A stretch of DNA of 36,150 nt. It comes from Solobacterium sp. (GTDB lineage: Bacteria; Bacillota_I; Bacilli_A; Erysipelotrichales; Erysipelotrichaceae). Each line of letters starts with the position of its first letter. Positions within the stretch are counted from its first letter, which is position 1. The notes under the pieces are model-generated. The model made no database searches. It was not told the DNA's origin and was given only the letters and a program-made list of their open reading frames with translations. Of this stretch, positions 23,741-33,876 are shown in pieces. Both the position numbers and the translations under genes were made by a program. The DNA is taken from the NCBI GenBank assembly GCA_024696355.1, contig JAILGV010000033.1:1-36150 (forward strand). The letters run 5' to 3'.

Positions 23741-23752
23741 AAGTGCTATATT
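23724..23752 (+). promoter_or_regulatory. Promoter of the glyS-dnaG-rpoD operon
   Basis: The -35 box TTGATT (23724-23729) and the -10 box TATATT (23747-23752) are 17 nt apart; TGC before the -10 makes it extended. The -35 box lies in the end of recO. Confidence 0.75.
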
Positions 23753-23770
23753 CGATACGATATAGCGTAT
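23745..23770. repeat. Nested inverted repeats over the glyS -10 box
   Basis: Arms GCTATAT and ATATAGC flank an 8-nt centre (23745-23766). A second repeat, ATACG and CGTAT around ATATAG (23755-23770), overlaps it. The first covers the -10 box, so it is only partly transcribed and fits an operator better than an RNA hairpin. Confidence 0.45.
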
Positions 23771-23792
23771 AGTAAGGAGTATTGCGTTTTCT

Positions 23793-25166
23793 ATGGAAAA
23801 GACATTTGATACGATCGTATCGCATGCAAAGAACACCGGATTCGTTTTCCAGGGTTCTGAGATTTACGGCGGATTAAGTAATACATGGGACTTCGGACCT
23901 TACGGAGTCCTTTTAAAGGATCATATTAAGAGAGCCTGGCAGAAAAAGTTTATTCAGGAAGATCCGAACAACGTTGAAATTCAGGCGGCGATTCTCATGA
24001 ATCCGAAAGTCTGGGAAGCATCCGGACACCTGAAAGGTTTTTCCGATCCTCTGATGGACTGCAGACAGTGCAAGACAAGACACCGCGCCGACAATCTGAT
24101 TGAAACATGGTCCAAGGGGACTGTTTCACCTGAAGGATGGAGCAACGAGCAGATGGAGCAGTACATCAAGGATAATCATATTCCCTGTCCTGACTGCGGT
24201 GCACATGACTTCACCCCGATCAGACAGTTCAATCTGATGTTCAAGACATTCCAGGGCACGCTGGAAGACGGAAAGAGCACAATCTATCTGCGTCCGGAAA
24301 CCGCACAGGGAATGTTTGTTGACTTTAAGAACGTTCAGAGAGCTTACCGCAAAAAGCTTCCTTTCGGTATCGGACAGATCGGAAAATCATTCCGCAACGA
24401 GATCACTCCGGGCAACTTTATTTTCCGTACCAGGGAATTCGAGCAGATGGAAATGGAATTCTTCTGCAAGCCCGGCACTGATGATGAATGGTTCCCTTAC
24501 TGGAGGCAGTTCTGCATGGACTGGATCGTATCTCTGGGAGGAAATCCTGAAAATCTCAGATTCCGTGATCATGCCAAGGAGGAACTGAGCTTCTATTCCA
24601 AGGGAACTACTGACATTGAGTACAAATTCCCGTGGGGATGGGGTGAACTCTGGGGCATAGCGGACCGTACCGACTATGACCTGACGCAGCATCAGAATAC
24701 ATCCGGAAAAGATATGACATATCTTGATCCGACAACCAATGAAAAGTACATTCCTTACGTTGTTGAGCCGGCAGTCGGCGTGGAGAGACTGTTCTTCATG
24801 TTCTTTACGGATGCATATGATGAGGAAATCCTTGAGAACGGTGACAAGCGTATTGTCATGCATTTCTCACCGGTTCTGGCACCTGTCAAGGCAGCTGTCT
24901 TCCCGCTGAGAAAAACATACAGTGATATTGCCAGAAAAATCAGAACTGACCTCAGCATGGATTTTGAAGTCGACTACGACGAAGCGGGATCCATCGGCAA
25001 GAGATACCGCAGACAGGATGAAATCGGTACACCGTACTGCATTACTGTCGATGAACAGACAACAGCGGACGGAACCGTTACGATCCGTTACCGTGACACT
25101 ATGAAGCAGGAAAGAATGACGGTTGAGGAAGTCCGTCAGAAAATCCTGAAGGAGATTCGTTTCTAG
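23793..25166 (+). CDS. glyS: Glycyl-tRNA synthetase, single-chain (alpha2) type
   Basis: Class II synthetase that charges tRNA-Gly. It is the homodimeric form of 457 residues related to archaeal and eukaryotic enzymes and not the GlyQ/GlyS tetramer. Class II motif 2 is in [19 protein letters not shown] and motif 3 in [25 protein letters not shown] is the glycine-binding region. Two CxxC pairs (CRQC near residue 90, CPDC near 131) suggest a zinc site. An anticodon-binding domain fills the C-terminus. AAGGAG lies 13 nt before the ATG, rather far. The 50-nt upstream region is too short for a T-box, so regulation must differ. It is followed by dnaG after 11 nt. Confidence 0.96.
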   Translation: MEKTFDTIVSHAKNTGFVFQGSEIYGGLSNTWDFGPYGVLLKDHIKRAWQKKFIQEDPNNVEIQAAILMNPKVWEASGHLKGFSDPLMDCRQCKTRHRADNLIETWSKGTVSPEGWSNEQMEQYIKDNHIPCPDCGAHDFTPIRQFNLMFKTFQGTLEDGKSTIYLRPETAQGMFVDFKNVQRAYRKKLPFGIGQIGKSFRNEITPGNFIFRTREFEQMEMEFFCKPGTDDEWFPYWRQFCMDWIVSLGGNPENLRFRDHAKEELSFYSKGTTDIEYKFPWGWGELWGIADRTDYDLTQHQNTSGKDMTYLDPTTNEKYIPYVVEPAVGVERLFFMFFTDAYDEEILENGDKRIVMHFSPVLAPVKAAVFPLRKTYSDIARKIRTDLSMDFEVDYDEAGSIGKRYRRQDEIGTPYCITVDEQTTADGTVTIRYRDTMKQERMTVEEVRQKILKEIRF

Positions 25167-25177
25167 AAAGGTTTCAG

Positions 25178-26923
25178 ATGGCGAGAATACCTGAAGAAGA
25201 GGTGAATGCAGTAAGGGCAAAGGCTGATATAGTCGATGTCATCAGTAAATATCTGCAGGTTCAGAAAAAGGGAAAAGATTACAAGGCTGTATGCCCGTTT
25301 CATGATGATCATGACCCGTCAATGACGATCTCGCCGGACAAACAGATTTACAAATGCTTTGTGTGCGGAGCAGGCGGCAATGTCTTCACTTTTGTTCAGA
25401 ATTACGAAAATGTGTCATTTCCCGAAGCGGTTGAGCATGTCGCTTCACTGATCGGATACCGGCTCAGTGTCAGCGGGACACATGAGGAAAAGCCGAAGGA
25501 TGCCCACCGTGAAAATCTCTACAGGATACTGAATGAGACGATCCGCTACACAATGTATCAGATGAATACATCTGAGGCACAGATGGAAAAAGTCTATCTG
25601 GAAAAAAGAGGACTGAACGAGGATATCCGTGAAAAGTTCCAGATCGGATTCAATCCGGCGGGAGATGTTCTGCTTCAGTTCCTGAAAGCCAAAGGGTATG
25701 AAGAACGCGATATGGCAGCGTGCAATGTCATAAGAACCGGAGCCACCGGCGTACATGATGTATTTTCGGGAAGAATTACGTTTCCGATTCATGACATCAG
25801 CGGGAATCCGATCGGATTCTCAGCCAGAACGCTTGACAGGGACAATCCGTCCAAATACATCAATACAAATGATACGGAACTGTTCAAAAAGAGCGATCTG
25901 GTCTACAACGCGCACAGGGCAAGAACCTCTGCCAGAAGAGAAGGAAAAATATTTGTCTGCGAAGGCGTGACGGATGTTATTGCCTTTGCCAGGGCCGGCA
26001 TCGAAAATGCCGTATGCACCCTCGGTACTTCCTGCACCGATCATCAGATCGGCATTCTCAAAAATCTTGCCGTGAAGATTGTCTTCTGCTACGACGGCGA
26101 TGATGCCGGTCAGGCAGCTACCTACAGAGCGGCAAAGATGGCCAGAAAAGCAGGCTGTACGGTGTCTGTTATCGACAATAAAACCGGTCTGGATCCGGAT
26201 GAAATTATCCGCGAAAGAGGAGCCGGGGCGCTGAAGGAACTTGCATCCCAGGAGATATCCTGGATGGAGTTCGTACTGAATTACCTGCAGAAGCATACCA
26301 ACTTCCAGAATTATCTGGAGAAAAAAGAATTTGTGCAGAAAGCACAGGCTGAAATCAATGAACTGGAGGATGAATTCGACAGAAAGTACTTTACGGAGGA
26401 ACTGTCCAGAATTTCCGGCTTCCATCTTGAGTATCAGCCGAAAACCACTGTATTCCGCAGGGATAAGCTGGCTGCAGTGAAGATTCCTTCCGGTTCGGTT
26501 CAGGCTGAAGAGCAGATCCTTGCCATGATGCTGGCATCAAAAAGTGCTGCTGCACGTTTTGAAGAACGGATCGGCTTCCTGATGGATCCGTCAAGGAATG
26601 AACTGGCAATGCTTATGATCGACGCGTACCGGACCAGGGACCGCATTGATCCGTCAGCGTTCATTGATGAAGTGGAAGATCAGAACCAGAAGAATCTGAT
26701 TTCAAAACTGACAGGCAGCTTTGCTTACAGAAGCTATGACAGCAGTCTGCTCGACGGTGCAATCAGAAAAGTGCTGATTACAGTGAAGACAAATCAGGCA
26801 GATGCTTTCAAGGAGCAGCTGTCTCATCCGATGAATCAGGCCAGCAGGGAAGCACTGCTGAATGAATATCAGGAATGTTTGAAAGAACTACGGGGGTATA
26901 TTGATGAAGATAGCAAAGAATGA
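25178..26923 (+). CDS. dnaG: DNA primase DnaG
   Basis: Makes RNA primers for replication at the fork together with the replicative helicase. The CHC2 zinc finger uses C39, H42, C60 and C63 ([10 protein letters not shown], then CFVC). The TOPRIM domain includes [11 protein letters not shown] (about 258-268) and [10 protein letters not shown] (about 304-313) with the metal-binding acidic residues. A C-terminal helicase-binding region follows (about 440-581). Length 581 is typical. It overlaps the rpoD start by 20 nt, in the classic primase-sigma operon. Confidence 0.97.
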   Translation: MARIPEEEVNAVRAKADIVDVISKYLQVQKKGKDYKAVCPFHDDHDPSMTISPDKQIYKCFVCGAGGNVFTFVQNYENVSFPEAVEHVASLIGYRLSVSGTHEEKPKDAHRENLYRILNETIRYTMYQMNTSEAQMEKVYLEKRGLNEDIREKFQIGFNPAGDVLLQFLKAKGYEERDMAACNVIRTGATGVHDVFSGRITFPIHDISGNPIGFSARTLDRDNPSKYINTNDTELFKKSDLVYNAHRARTSARREGKIFVCEGVTDVIAFARAGIENAVCTLGTSCTDHQIGILKNLAVKIVFCYDGDDAGQAATYRAAKMARKAGCTVSVIDNKTGLDPDEIIRERGAGALKELASQEISWMEFVLNYLQKHTNFQNYLEKKEFVQKAQAEINELEDEFDRKYFTEELSRISGFHLEYQPKTTVFRRDKLAAVKIPSGSVQAEEQILAMMLASKSAAARFEERIGFLMDPSRNELAMLMIDAYRTRDRIDPSAFIDEVEDQNQKNLISKLTGSFAYRSYDSSLLDGAIRKVLITVKTNQADAFKEQLSHPMNQASREALLNEYQECLKELRGYIDEDSKE

Positions 26924-28484
26924 CAAGATAGTGACAGAAGAAGAAAATGATAACGCCTGCGCAGATCAGACAAATTACGGTGATGCCCTCAGCTGGCGCA
27001 AAGCACAGAGAAAATCAGCAGCATTCCGCCTTGAAAACAAGAGATTTGCGGATGATGAAGAAAGAGCACTTATAAAACTTGAGCAGGCTGTGAAAAGCTT
27101 TGCAGTAAAGGAAGAAACCGCAGAAATGACAGAAGAGTTTACAGAAAATGATGAATATACCGAAGAAATCACGGAAGAGCTGATCGAAGAATCAGAAGAT
27201 GATGAAGAAGAAGCAGGTGATGAAATCGGTGAGGTATACATTCCTCAGAGAAATCTCAGAACTGAAATAGAAGTTTACAAATACGACGGCAGACGCAGGG
27301 AATTAAAAACACTTGACGAACTGAAGGAAGAATTCAGACGTGTTTACCTTGCGGACGGCATGATTTATCAGAAGGACATTCTTTCATCACTTGACAGACT
27401 TGACATGGGTGATGATGACATGGATTCCCTCTGGGACTGGTTCTCCGGAGAAGGCATTAAGGTTTCCGAAGACGAAGACATCGAAGAACTTGATGAAGAC
27501 CTCGATCTTCTCGGACCGTCTGATGATGACGAAGATGAGGATGAGGACATTGAGCGTGAGGATGATGATGACAGGGAATCACTGGAAACGCCTGCAGCCA
27601 TGAACAAGCTGCTGTCCAGTGCCTATGCATCAGCCAAGACATCTCCGATCCAGCTGAATGATCCGGTAAAGATGTATCTGAAGGAAATCGGCCGCGTACC
27701 GCTTCTCAGACCTGAAGATGAGCCTGAGATAGCAAAGCGGATCGAGAACGGCGATGAGGAAGCCAAGAACATCCTGATTTCCTCCAACCTGAGACTTGTC
27801 GTATCCATTGCCAAGAAATATGTAGGCAGGGGAATGCTGTTCCTGGATCTGATTCAGGAAGGAAATATGGGCCTTGTCAAGGCAGTGGAGAAATTTGACT
27901 ACACCAAGGGATTCAAGTTCAGTACATATGCAACATGGTGGATCCGCCAGGCAATCACCAGAGCCATTGCCGACCAGGCAAGAACAATCCGTATTCCTGT
28001 TCATATGGTGGAGACCATCAATAAGCTGACACGCATTCAGAGACAGCTGGTGCAGGAACTCGGACGTGATCCTTCCGCTGAGGAAATCGCTGCCAGAATG
28101 GACGGCATTACTCCGGAAAAAGTCAGGGAAATTCAGAAAATTGCCCTTGAGCCTGTTTCGCTTGAAACACCGATCGGTGAAGAGGATGATTCGCATCTCG
28201 GAGACTTTATCGAGGACAAGGACGCCATGAGCCCTGATGAATATGCAAACAATCAGCTGCTCAAGGATGAAATTAATAATGTGCTTTCCGGACTTACGGA
28301 GAGGGAAGAGAAGGTATTAAGACTTCGCTTCGGATTATATGACGGAAGAACCAGGACGCTTGAAGAAGTCGGCAAAGAGTTTAACGTAACGCGTGAACGT
28401 ATTCGTCAGATTGAGGCAAAAGCGCTCAGAAAGCTCAAGCATCCGACAAGGTCAAAGAGACTGAAGGACTTTTTTGACAAATAA
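26904..28484 (+). CDS. rpoD: Primary sigma factor RpoD/SigA with a long acidic N-terminal extension
   Basis: Housekeeping sigma factor. From the ATG at 26904 it has 526 residues, against about 370 in Bacillus subtilis SigA. Residues 1-135 are an extra N-terminal segment, Lys/Arg-rich at first and then dense in Glu/Asp and Thr (about 68-112). Region 1.1 follows (about 136-190), then an Asp/Glu-only linker (about 190-228). Region 1.2 starts at [13 protein letters not shown] (about 249), region 2 at [15 protein letters not shown] (about 296) with [14 protein letters not shown] for -10 recognition, and region 4 ends with [20 protein letters not shown] (about 485-504). The core is fully canonical, in line with the promoters seen here. 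GGGGGT precedes the ATG; a TTG at 26901 is less likely. Confidence 0.95.
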   Translation: MKIAKNDKIVTEEENDNACADQTNYGDALSWRKAQRKSAAFRLENKRFADDEERALIKLEQAVKSFAVKEETAEMTEEFTENDEYTEEITEELIEESEDDEEEAGDEIGEVYIPQRNLRTEIEVYKYDGRRRELKTLDELKEEFRRVYLADGMIYQKDILSSLDRLDMGDDDMDSLWDWFSGEGIKVSEDEDIEELDEDLDLLGPSDDDEDEDEDIEREDDDDRESLETPAAMNKLLSSAYASAKTSPIQLNDPVKMYLKEIGRVPLLRPEDEPEIAKRIENGDEEAKNILISSNLRLVVSIAKKYVGRGMLFLDLIQEGNMGLVKAVEKFDYTKGFKFSTYATWWIRQAITRAIADQARTIRIPVHMVETINKLTRIQRQLVQELGRDPSAEEIAARMDGITPEKVREIQKIALEPVSLETPIGEEDDSHLGDFIEDKDAMSPDEYANNQLLKDEINNVLSGLTEREEKVLRLRFGLYDGRTRTLEEVGKEFNVTRERIRQIEAKALRKLKHPTRSKRLKDFFDK

Positions 28485-28486
28485 TT

Positions 28487-29152
28487 ATGAATCAGAGGAT
28501 CCGTGCTATTGCAGGAATGGTGGAGCCCGGCTGTATTCTGGCTGATATCGGCACAGATCACGGACAGCTGCCCATCTTTCTGGTAAAAGAACAGATCATT
28601 GAAAAGGCCTATGCGTGTGATATCGCCGCTGGGCCTTTATCTGCTGCAAGGGAAAATATTGAAAAAGAAGGACTGTCCTCAAAGATCACGGTAATCCTGT
28701 CTGACGGTTTTGAGAATGTTCCGGATGACGCTGACTGTGCGGTTATCGCCGGCATGGGGTTTTATACAGCCAGGGATATCGTGGAAAAGGCCGACATGGA
28801 TCATTACCGTGAAATCATCATACAGGTCAACGGTGATCTGAATCTGCTGAGACAGTGGATCAGTGATCATCACTGGACGATCAGAGACGAGGTTCTGGTC
28901 AGTGACAGGGGTTTTGACTATATTGCCGTAAAGATCACATTTGATTATCATGAAGCATACAGCGAACAGCAGATCTGGTGCGGGCCTGTACTGATGGAGA
29001 AGTCAGAAGATGAATATATTGCTTACTGCAGAAAGCAGATCAGGCGTCTGGATGATCTGATGATGAAAAGAAACCGGGAGGACGATGTGCAGAAGCGGCT
29101 GAGACAGCAGAGCCAGCTGTGGTCGGCGGCTGCCATCGGGCGGAAGGTTTAA
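28487..29152 (+). CDS. trmK: tRNA m1A22 methyltransferase TrmK
   Basis: Methylates N1 of adenine 22 in the D-arm of tRNAs, using S-adenosylmethionine. The Rossmann motif I is ILADIGTDHGQLPIFL (residues 17-32), and ACDIAAGPLSAARENI (about 43-58) and SDGFENV are also family features. The C-terminal helical region (about 165-221) is rich in charged residues. Length 221 is near the usual 230. It begins 2 nt after rpoD, with no clear ribosome site of its own. In many Bacillota a Nif3-like gene follows; here a flavoprotein gene follows. Confidence 0.93.
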   Translation: MNQRIRAIAGMVEPGCILADIGTDHGQLPIFLVKEQIIEKAYACDIAAGPLSAARENIEKEGLSSKITVILSDGFENVPDDADCAVIAGMGFYTARDIVEKADMDHYREIIIQVNGDLNLLRQWISDHHWTIRDEVLVSDRGFDYIAVKITFDYHEAYSEQQIWCGPVLMEKSEDEYIAYCRKQIRRLDDLMMKRNREDDVQKRLRQQSQLWSAAAIGRKV

Positions 29153-29208
29153 TTTTTCCGCATCTGCAGAAAACAGTGTAATAATTAAATAGTGTCAGGG
29201 AGAATTAT

Positions 29209-30600
29209 ATGGATTATGATGTGATAATTATCGGAGCAGGACCGGGCGGCATTTATTCTGCATATGAGCTTTCAAAGAAAAATCCGGCTCTGAAAATCGG
29301 AGTTTTCGAAGAAGGATATCCGCTTGAAAAGAGGCATTGTCCGATTGACGGAAAAAAGATCAAAACCTGCATCAACTGCAGAATCTGTTCGATTATGAAC
29401 GGATTCGGAGGTGCGGGGGCATTTTCGGACGGAAAATACAACATAACAAATGATTTCGGGGGCACTCTGTATGAATATATCGGCAGGGATAATGCCATGG
29501 AACTGATGCGTTATGTTGATGACATCAATGTTTCGCACGGCGGTGAAAATACAAAAATGTACTCCACAGCCGGAACCAGACTCAAGAAGGTCTGCATGCA
29601 GCACGGACTGCAGCTGCTTGAAGCTTCCGTCAGGCATCTCGGCACGGACATCAACTATGTCGTTCTGAAGAAACTGTACAGTGAGCTGAAGGACTGCGTC
29701 GATTTTCATTTTGAAACAAAGATTGAATCTGTGGAAGCACTGGACGGCGCATTCAGGGTTCATTCGGGAAAAGGCTCCTTTACCTGCAGATACTGCATCG
29801 TATCCGTGGGCAGAAGCGGAAGCAAATGGATGGAAAAAGTCTGCGATGATCTTGATATCACTACCAAGCGCAACAGAGTTGATATCGGTGTTCGCGTAGA
29901 GCTTCCGGCTCAGATTTTCTCGAACATCACCGATGAGCTGTATGAAGGGAAAATCGTATATCACACCAAGAAATTTGAAGACCATGTGCGTACGTTCTGC
30001 ATGAATCCGAACGGCATCGTTGTCAACGAAAACACCAACGGAATTATCACCGTCAACGGTCACAGCTTTGAGGATGACCGCCGGAAAACGGACAATACAA
30101 ATTTTGCCCTGCTGGTATCGAAAAAATTCACGGAACCGTTCCGTGATTCCAACGATTATGCGGAAAGCATAGCCAGACTTTCAAATATGCTGGGCGGAGG
30201 CGTTCTGGTTCAGAGATTCGGAGATCTGGAAAGAGGAAGAAGAAGCACGGCAAAACGGATTGAGGAGGGAATGGTCAGACCTACGCTCAATGCAACGCCG
30301 GGAGATCTGAGCCTTGTTCTGCCCAAGCGCATTCTTGACGATATTATCGAAATGATTTATGCACTCGATCATATTGCGCCCGGAACGGCGAATGAAGATA
30401 CGCTTCTCTACGGTGTGGAAGTTAAATTCTACAATATGGAAGTCAAGCTGAATAATAACCTGGAAACAAAGTACAGGGGACTGTATATGATCGGTGACGG
30501 AAGCGGCGTCACGCACTCGCTTTCGCATGCATCCGCAAGCGGCATCTATGTGGCAAGACAGATTCTCGAACATTTTGACAGAAGTGCTCTTAACGGCTGA
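29209..30600 (+). CDS. FAD-dependent oxidoreductase of the COG2509 type
   Basis: Predicted cytoplasmic flavoprotein of 463 residues with unknown substrate. The Rossmann dinucleotide motif VIIIGAGPGGIYSAYELS lies at residues 5-22 and an Asp/Glu-rich FAD ribose contact at FEEG (about 33-36). A cysteine cluster follows (HCPIDG, then CINCRIC, about 44-63) next to NGFGGAGAFSDGKYN, which is the hallmark of this family. The C-terminal FAD segment is GLYMIGDGSGVTHSLSHASASG (about 424-445). GGGAG precedes the ATG. It lies 56 nt after trmK and ends in its own terminator. The family is widespread but largely untested. Confidence 0.85.
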   Translation: MDYDVIIIGAGPGGIYSAYELSKKNPALKIGVFEEGYPLEKRHCPIDGKKIKTCINCRICSIMNGFGGAGAFSDGKYNITNDFGGTLYEYIGRDNAMELMRYVDDINVSHGGENTKMYSTAGTRLKKVCMQHGLQLLEASVRHLGTDINYVVLKKLYSELKDCVDFHFETKIESVEALDGAFRVHSGKGSFTCRYCIVSVGRSGSKWMEKVCDDLDITTKRNRVDIGVRVELPAQIFSNITDELYEGKIVYHTKKFEDHVRTFCMNPNGIVVNENTNGIITVNGHSFEDDRRKTDNTNFALLVSKKFTEPFRDSNDYAESIARLSNMLGGGVLVQRFGDLERGRRSTAKRIEEGMVRPTLNATPGDLSLVLPKRILDDIIEMIYALDHIAPGTANEDTLLYGVEVKFYNMEVKLNNNLETKYRGLYMIGDGSGVTHSLSHASASGIYVARQILEHFDRSALNG

Positions 30601-30649
30601 GCAGAACGGCTTTGCCGCAAGGCGGCACAGGAGCTGATGCGCATGATGA

Positions 30650-30696
30650 AAGGCAGCCGGATTCTCCCGGAAGAAAGGGAGTGCGGTAGCCTTTTT
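30650..30696 (+). terminator. Terminator-like hairpin after the flavoprotein gene
   Basis: Outer arms GGC and GCC with CCG/CGG and an inner CTCCC/GGGAG stem are followed by CTTTTT. A second small hairpin (TGCCGC/GCGGCA) precedes it at about 30613-30627. Confidence 0.5.
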
Positions 30697-30706
30697 GCAG
30701 GAAAAC

Positions 30707-30735
30707 AAAAAAACACGGACCGCCGTGTTTTTTTA
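30707..30735. terminator. Bidirectional terminator between flavoprotein gene and rpsT
   Basis: Arms AAACACGG and CCGTGTTT around a 4-nt loop are flanked by A-run and T-run. On the minus strand it ends rpsT; on the plus strand it backs up the previous hairpin. Confidence 0.9.
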
Positions 30736-30751
30736 TCAAAGATGTATGCTC

Positions 30752-31015
30752 TTATTTAACGGAGTTGACAGCCTTGGCAAGACGGGACTTCTGACGGGCT
30801 GCGTAATTAGCCTTCTTGATTCCGTTGGATACAGACTTATCAAGTACTGAGTTAGCCTTGTCATAAGCCTTGACAGCAGCGTCATAATCCTTCGCATCAA
30901 CAGCCTTCAGTACGTTTTTGATCGCATTCTTCAGTTCTGTCTTTTTTGCAGCGTTTGCCTTCTGAGCCTTAATGTTTGTCAGAGCACGCTTTTTCTGAGA
31001 CTTAATATTTGCCAT
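30752..31015 (-). CDS. rpsT: 30S ribosomal protein S20
   Basis: Primary 16S rRNA-binding protein of the lower 30S body. The start at 31015 gives 87 residues, MANIKSQKKRALTNIKAQK onwards, and has AGGAGGTG at ideal spacing. A longer frame to 31039 would include the ribosome site. Composition is Ala/Lys-rich and helical as usual. It is a single-gene unit on the minus strand between two plus-strand operons, with its own promoter and terminator. A small hairpin (ATTCG/CGAAT) lies in its short leader. Confidence 0.97.
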   Translation of the reverse strand: MANIKSQKKRALTNIKAQKANAAKKTELKNAIKNVLKAVDAKDYDAAVKAYDKANSVLDKSVSNGIKKANYAARQKSRLAKAVNSVK

Positions 31016-31047
31016 GGGAACACCTCCTATTCGCTTCAAACGAATGA

Positions 31048-31076
31048 ATTATAACAAAGCACATTTTAAAATGCAA
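31048..31076 (-). promoter_or_regulatory. Promoter of rpsT
   Basis: On the minus strand the -35 box TTGCAT (31071-31076) and the consensus -10 box TATAAT (31048-31053) are 17 nt apart. Its -35 box is 18 nt from the -10 box of the divergent fmt promoter. Confidence 0.8.
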
Positions 31077-31093
31077 TGAAAAGCTGGATATCG

Positions 31094-31099
31094 TATAAT
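31094..31099 (+). promoter_or_regulatory. -10 box of the fmt-lepA-hemW operon
   Basis: A consensus TATAAT lies 25 nt before the fmt start. The -35 region (TGCAAT at 16 nt) is weak. It is divergent from the rpsT promoter. Confidence 0.55.
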
Positions 31100-31124
31100 G
31101 AACAGGCAGTCAGGAGGTATTTTC

Positions 31125-32063
31125 ATGGAAAATATTAAAGTTGTGTTCTTCGGAACACCTGTATTCGCATGTGCAGTATTACAGACTCTGCTGGATGAAC
31201 ATTATGATGTGATTGCGGCAGTATCACAGCCGGACAAGCCGGTCGGAAGAAAACATATTCTGGAAAAGACACCTGTCAAACTGCTTGCGGAAAAATACGG
31301 CATTCCTGTGATACAGCCCGTAAAGCTGAGGGCTGAGTCATCACTTGTGACTGATCTGGAACCGGATCTGATTGTCACATGTGCTTACGGGCAGATTATT
31401 CCCGATGATATACTTGCCTGTCCGAAATACGGCTGTGTCAATATACATCCGTCACTTCTTCCCAGATACAGGGGAGGCGCCCCCGTGCACCGTGCCGTCT
31501 GGGCGGGAGATGCTCAGACCGGTGTGTGTCTGATGGAAATGGTTCACAGAATGGATGCCGGCAGGGTCTGGGCAAGAACATATGTCAGCATTGATCCGGA
31601 TGACACAACAGAGAGTCTGAATGTCAGGCTGATTGATGCATCGGTAAATCTTGTCAGGGAATATCTTCCTGCATACATCAGGGGTGAACTGAAAGGCGAG
31701 GAGCAGGATGAGAGCCTGGTTGTCATCGCCAGAAATATAGCGCCCGAAGAGGAACAGGTTCATTTCAGTGCCGAAGACATTCAGAACCTGTATAATCATG
31801 TACGGGCACTGATTGACTGGCCGGTTTCATACGGAATTGTGGACGGAAAAAGAATCAAGTTCTACAGGGCGGGAATGGAAAAAGGAGAAACCGGATCCTG
31901 TCCGGGAACGATTCTCGGCTTCCGTGATCATGCAATGACGGTTGCCTGCAAAGGCGGTGTCCTGAAAGTATATGAACTGCAGCCGGAAGGCAAAAAGAAA
32001 ATGACAGCTGATGCCTTCGCCAACGGAGCAGGACGTTCTTTCATCGGAAAGATATTTGAATGA
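31125..32063 (+). CDS. fmt: Methionyl-tRNA formyltransferase
   Basis: Transfers a formyl group from 10-formyl-tetrahydrofolate to initiator Met-tRNA. The N-terminal transferase domain (about 1-190) begins with [14 protein letters not shown] and contains the folate and catalytic region [20 protein letters not shown] (about 105-124) and HRMDAGRV. The C-terminal tRNA-binding OB domain covers about 205-312. The start at 31125 follows AGGAGGT and gives the usual 312 residues. Ends 7 nt before lepA. Confidence 0.96.
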   Translation: MENIKVVFFGTPVFACAVLQTLLDEHYDVIAAVSQPDKPVGRKHILEKTPVKLLAEKYGIPVIQPVKLRAESSLVTDLEPDLIVTCAYGQIIPDDILACPKYGCVNIHPSLLPRYRGGAPVHRAVWAGDAQTGVCLMEMVHRMDAGRVWARTYVSIDPDDTTESLNVRLIDASVNLVREYLPAYIRGELKGEEQDESLVVIARNIAPEEEQVHFSAEDIQNLYNHVRALIDWPVSYGIVDGKRIKFYRAGMEKGETGSCPGTILGFRDHAMTVACKGGVLKVYELQPEGKKKMTADAFANGAGRSFIGKIFE

Positions 32064-32070
32064 GGTGACC

Positions 32071-33876
32071 ATGGACCAGAAACATATTCGTAATTTCTGC
32101 ATTATTGCACACATCGACCATGGCAAAAGCACGCTGGCCGACCGGATTCTGGAAATGACGGATACCGTCAAGGAAAGAGACATGAAGTCACAGCTGCTGG
32201 ATGATATGGATCTTGAAAGGGAAAGGGGCATTACGATCAAACTGAATGCCGTGCAGCTTTCCTATCATGATAAGAACGGGGAGGAATACCTGTTTAATCT
32301 GATCGATACTCCGGGGCACGTGGATTTCAGCTATGAAGTATCCAGAAGTCTGGCCGCATGTGAGGGCGCAGTGCTGGTTGTAGACAGTACACAGGGCGTT
32401 CAGGCACAGACGCTTGCCAATACCTATCTTGCGCTGGACAACAATCTTGAAATTGTTCCTGTCATCAATAAATGCGACATGAATAATTCCCAGCCCGAAA
32501 GAGTGAAGAATGAGATAGAAAACATCATCGGGCTTGACTGTTCCGACGCACCTGAGATTTCGGCGCGTTCGGGACTGAATGTTGATCAGGTTCTGGAACA
32601 GATCGTCTCAAAAATACCTGCACCGTCCGGTGATGAAAATGCGCCGCTCCAGGCACTTGTTTTTGACAGCTTTTATGATTCCTACCGGGGTGTAATTGCA
32701 CTGGTGCGTGTCAGACAGGGATCATTGAGCGTCGGTGACAAAATCCGCTTTATGGCCACCGGTGCGGAATATGAAGTTCTTGAGGCGGGAATCCGCAATC
32801 CGAAGGAAGTTCCCGTCAAAACGCTCGGATGCGGGGATGTCGGCTGGTTTGCGGCTTCAATCAAGTCCATCAGGGACATTCAGGTCGGCGATACTGTGAC
32901 TTCTGCTTCAAGACCGGCTTCACAGCCTCTTGAGGGATACCGGCATATGAATCCCATGGTCTACTGCGGACTTTATCCGAGCGATGCGGCCCGATATGAA
33001 GACCTGAGGGAGGCGCTGGACAAGCTTCAGCTCAACGATGCTTCGCTGCAGTATGAGCCTGAAACATCGCAGGCACTCGGATTCGGCTTCAGATGCGGCT
33101 TCCTGGGTCTGCTTCATATGGATGTCGTACAGGAAAGACTGGAAAGAGAATACAATCTGGATCTGATCGCCACGGCTCCGTCCGTTATTTACAGAGTATA
33201 TCTGACGGACGGCACGATGGCTGAAGTGGACAATCCGGCAAAAATGCCGGAGGCGGTGAGGATCAGATACGTTGAGGAGCCTTATGTCAAGGCAGAAATC
33301 ATGCTGCCGGACGCATATATCGGGGCAGTCATGGAACTGTGCCAGAACAAGCGCGGCATCTACAAGAGCATGGATGTGATTGATACCGGAAGAAACATGC
33401 TTGTTTATGAGCTTCCGCTGTCTTCCATCATCTATGACTTCTTTGACAAGCTGAAAAGCTGCTCCAAAGGGTACGCCAGCCTTGATTATGAACTGATCGG
33501 CTACCGGAAGGATGAACTGGTCAGAATGGATATTCTGCTTAACGGAGAAATGGTCGATGCTCTTTCGGTCATTGTGCACAGAAGCGATGCCTACAGCAGG
33601 GGAAGTGCGATCACGATCAAGCTCAAGCAGCTGATTCCGAAGCAGCAGTTTGAAATCCCCGTTCAGGCTGCGGTCGGCGGTAAAGTTATTGCCAGAACCA
33701 ATATCAAATCTCTGCGCAAAAATGTCCTTGCCAAATGCTACGGAGGAGATATTTCCCGTAAAAAGAAACTGCTTGAAAAGCAGAAGGAAGGCAAGAAGCG
33801 CATGAAGGCCGTGGGATCTGTTGTGATTCCGCAGGAGGCGTTTATGTCGGTTCTTTCTGTTGATGAAGATGAGTGA
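32071..33876 (+). CDS. lepA: Elongation factor 4 (LepA)
   Basis: Ribosome-dependent translational GTPase linked to back-translocation and 30S assembly. G1 is AHIDHGKST (residues 13-21), G2 region [11 protein letters not shown]3 DTPGH and G4 NKCD. EF-G-like domains II, III and V follow and the LepA-specific C-terminal domain ends with [16 protein letters not shown]. The start at 32071 follows GAGGTGA and gives 601 residues, as usual. The frame extension to 32011 lies in fmt. It overlaps the start of hemW. Confidence 0.97.
   Translation: MDQKHIRNFCIIAHIDHGKSTLADRILEMTDTVKERDMKSQLLDDMDLERERGITIKLNAVQLSYHDKNGEEYLFNLIDTPGHVDFSYEVSRSLAACEGAVLVVDSTQGVQAQTLANTYLALDNNLEIVPVINKCDMNNSQPERVKNEIENIIGLDCSDAPEISARSGLNVDQVLEQIVSKIPAPSGDENAPLQALVFDSFYDSYRGVIALVRVRQGSLSVGDKIRFMATGAEYEVLEAGIRNPKEVPVKTLGCGDVGWFAASIKSIRDIQVGDTVTSASRPASQPLEGYRHMNPMVYCGLYPSDAARYEDLREALDKLQLNDASLQYEPETSQALGFGFRCGFLGLLHMDVVQERLEREYNLDLIATAPSVIYRVYLTDGTMAEVDNPAKMPEAVRIRYVEEPYVKAEIMLPDAYIGAVMELCQNKRGIYKSMDVIDTGRNMLVYELPLSSIIYDFFDKLKSCSKGYASLDYELIGYRKDELVRMDILLNGEMVDALSVIVHRSDAYSRGSAITIKLKQLIPKQQFEIPVQAAVGGKVIARTNIKSLRKNVLAKCYGGDISRKKKLLEKQKEGKKRMKAVGSVVIPQEAFMSVLSVDEDE

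Noticed and set aside
23741-23792. T-box riboswitch before glyS
   Set aside because: Only about 35 nt would be transcribed before the start codon; there is no room for the specifier stem, T-box sequence or terminator.
27100-27590. Frameshift or assembly error creating the acidic part of rpoD
   Set aside because: The frame is continuous, region 1.1 is recognisable between the two acidic stretches, and the start has a ribosome site.
29272-30063. 263-residue minus-strand ORF opposite the flavoprotein gene
   Set aside because: Overlaps a clear FAD-binding gene completely, with no promoter or ribosome site of its own.
30601-30700. Small RNA gene between the flavoprotein gene and rpsT
   Set aside because: Hairpins are present but there is no promoter before them; terminators explain the structure adequately.
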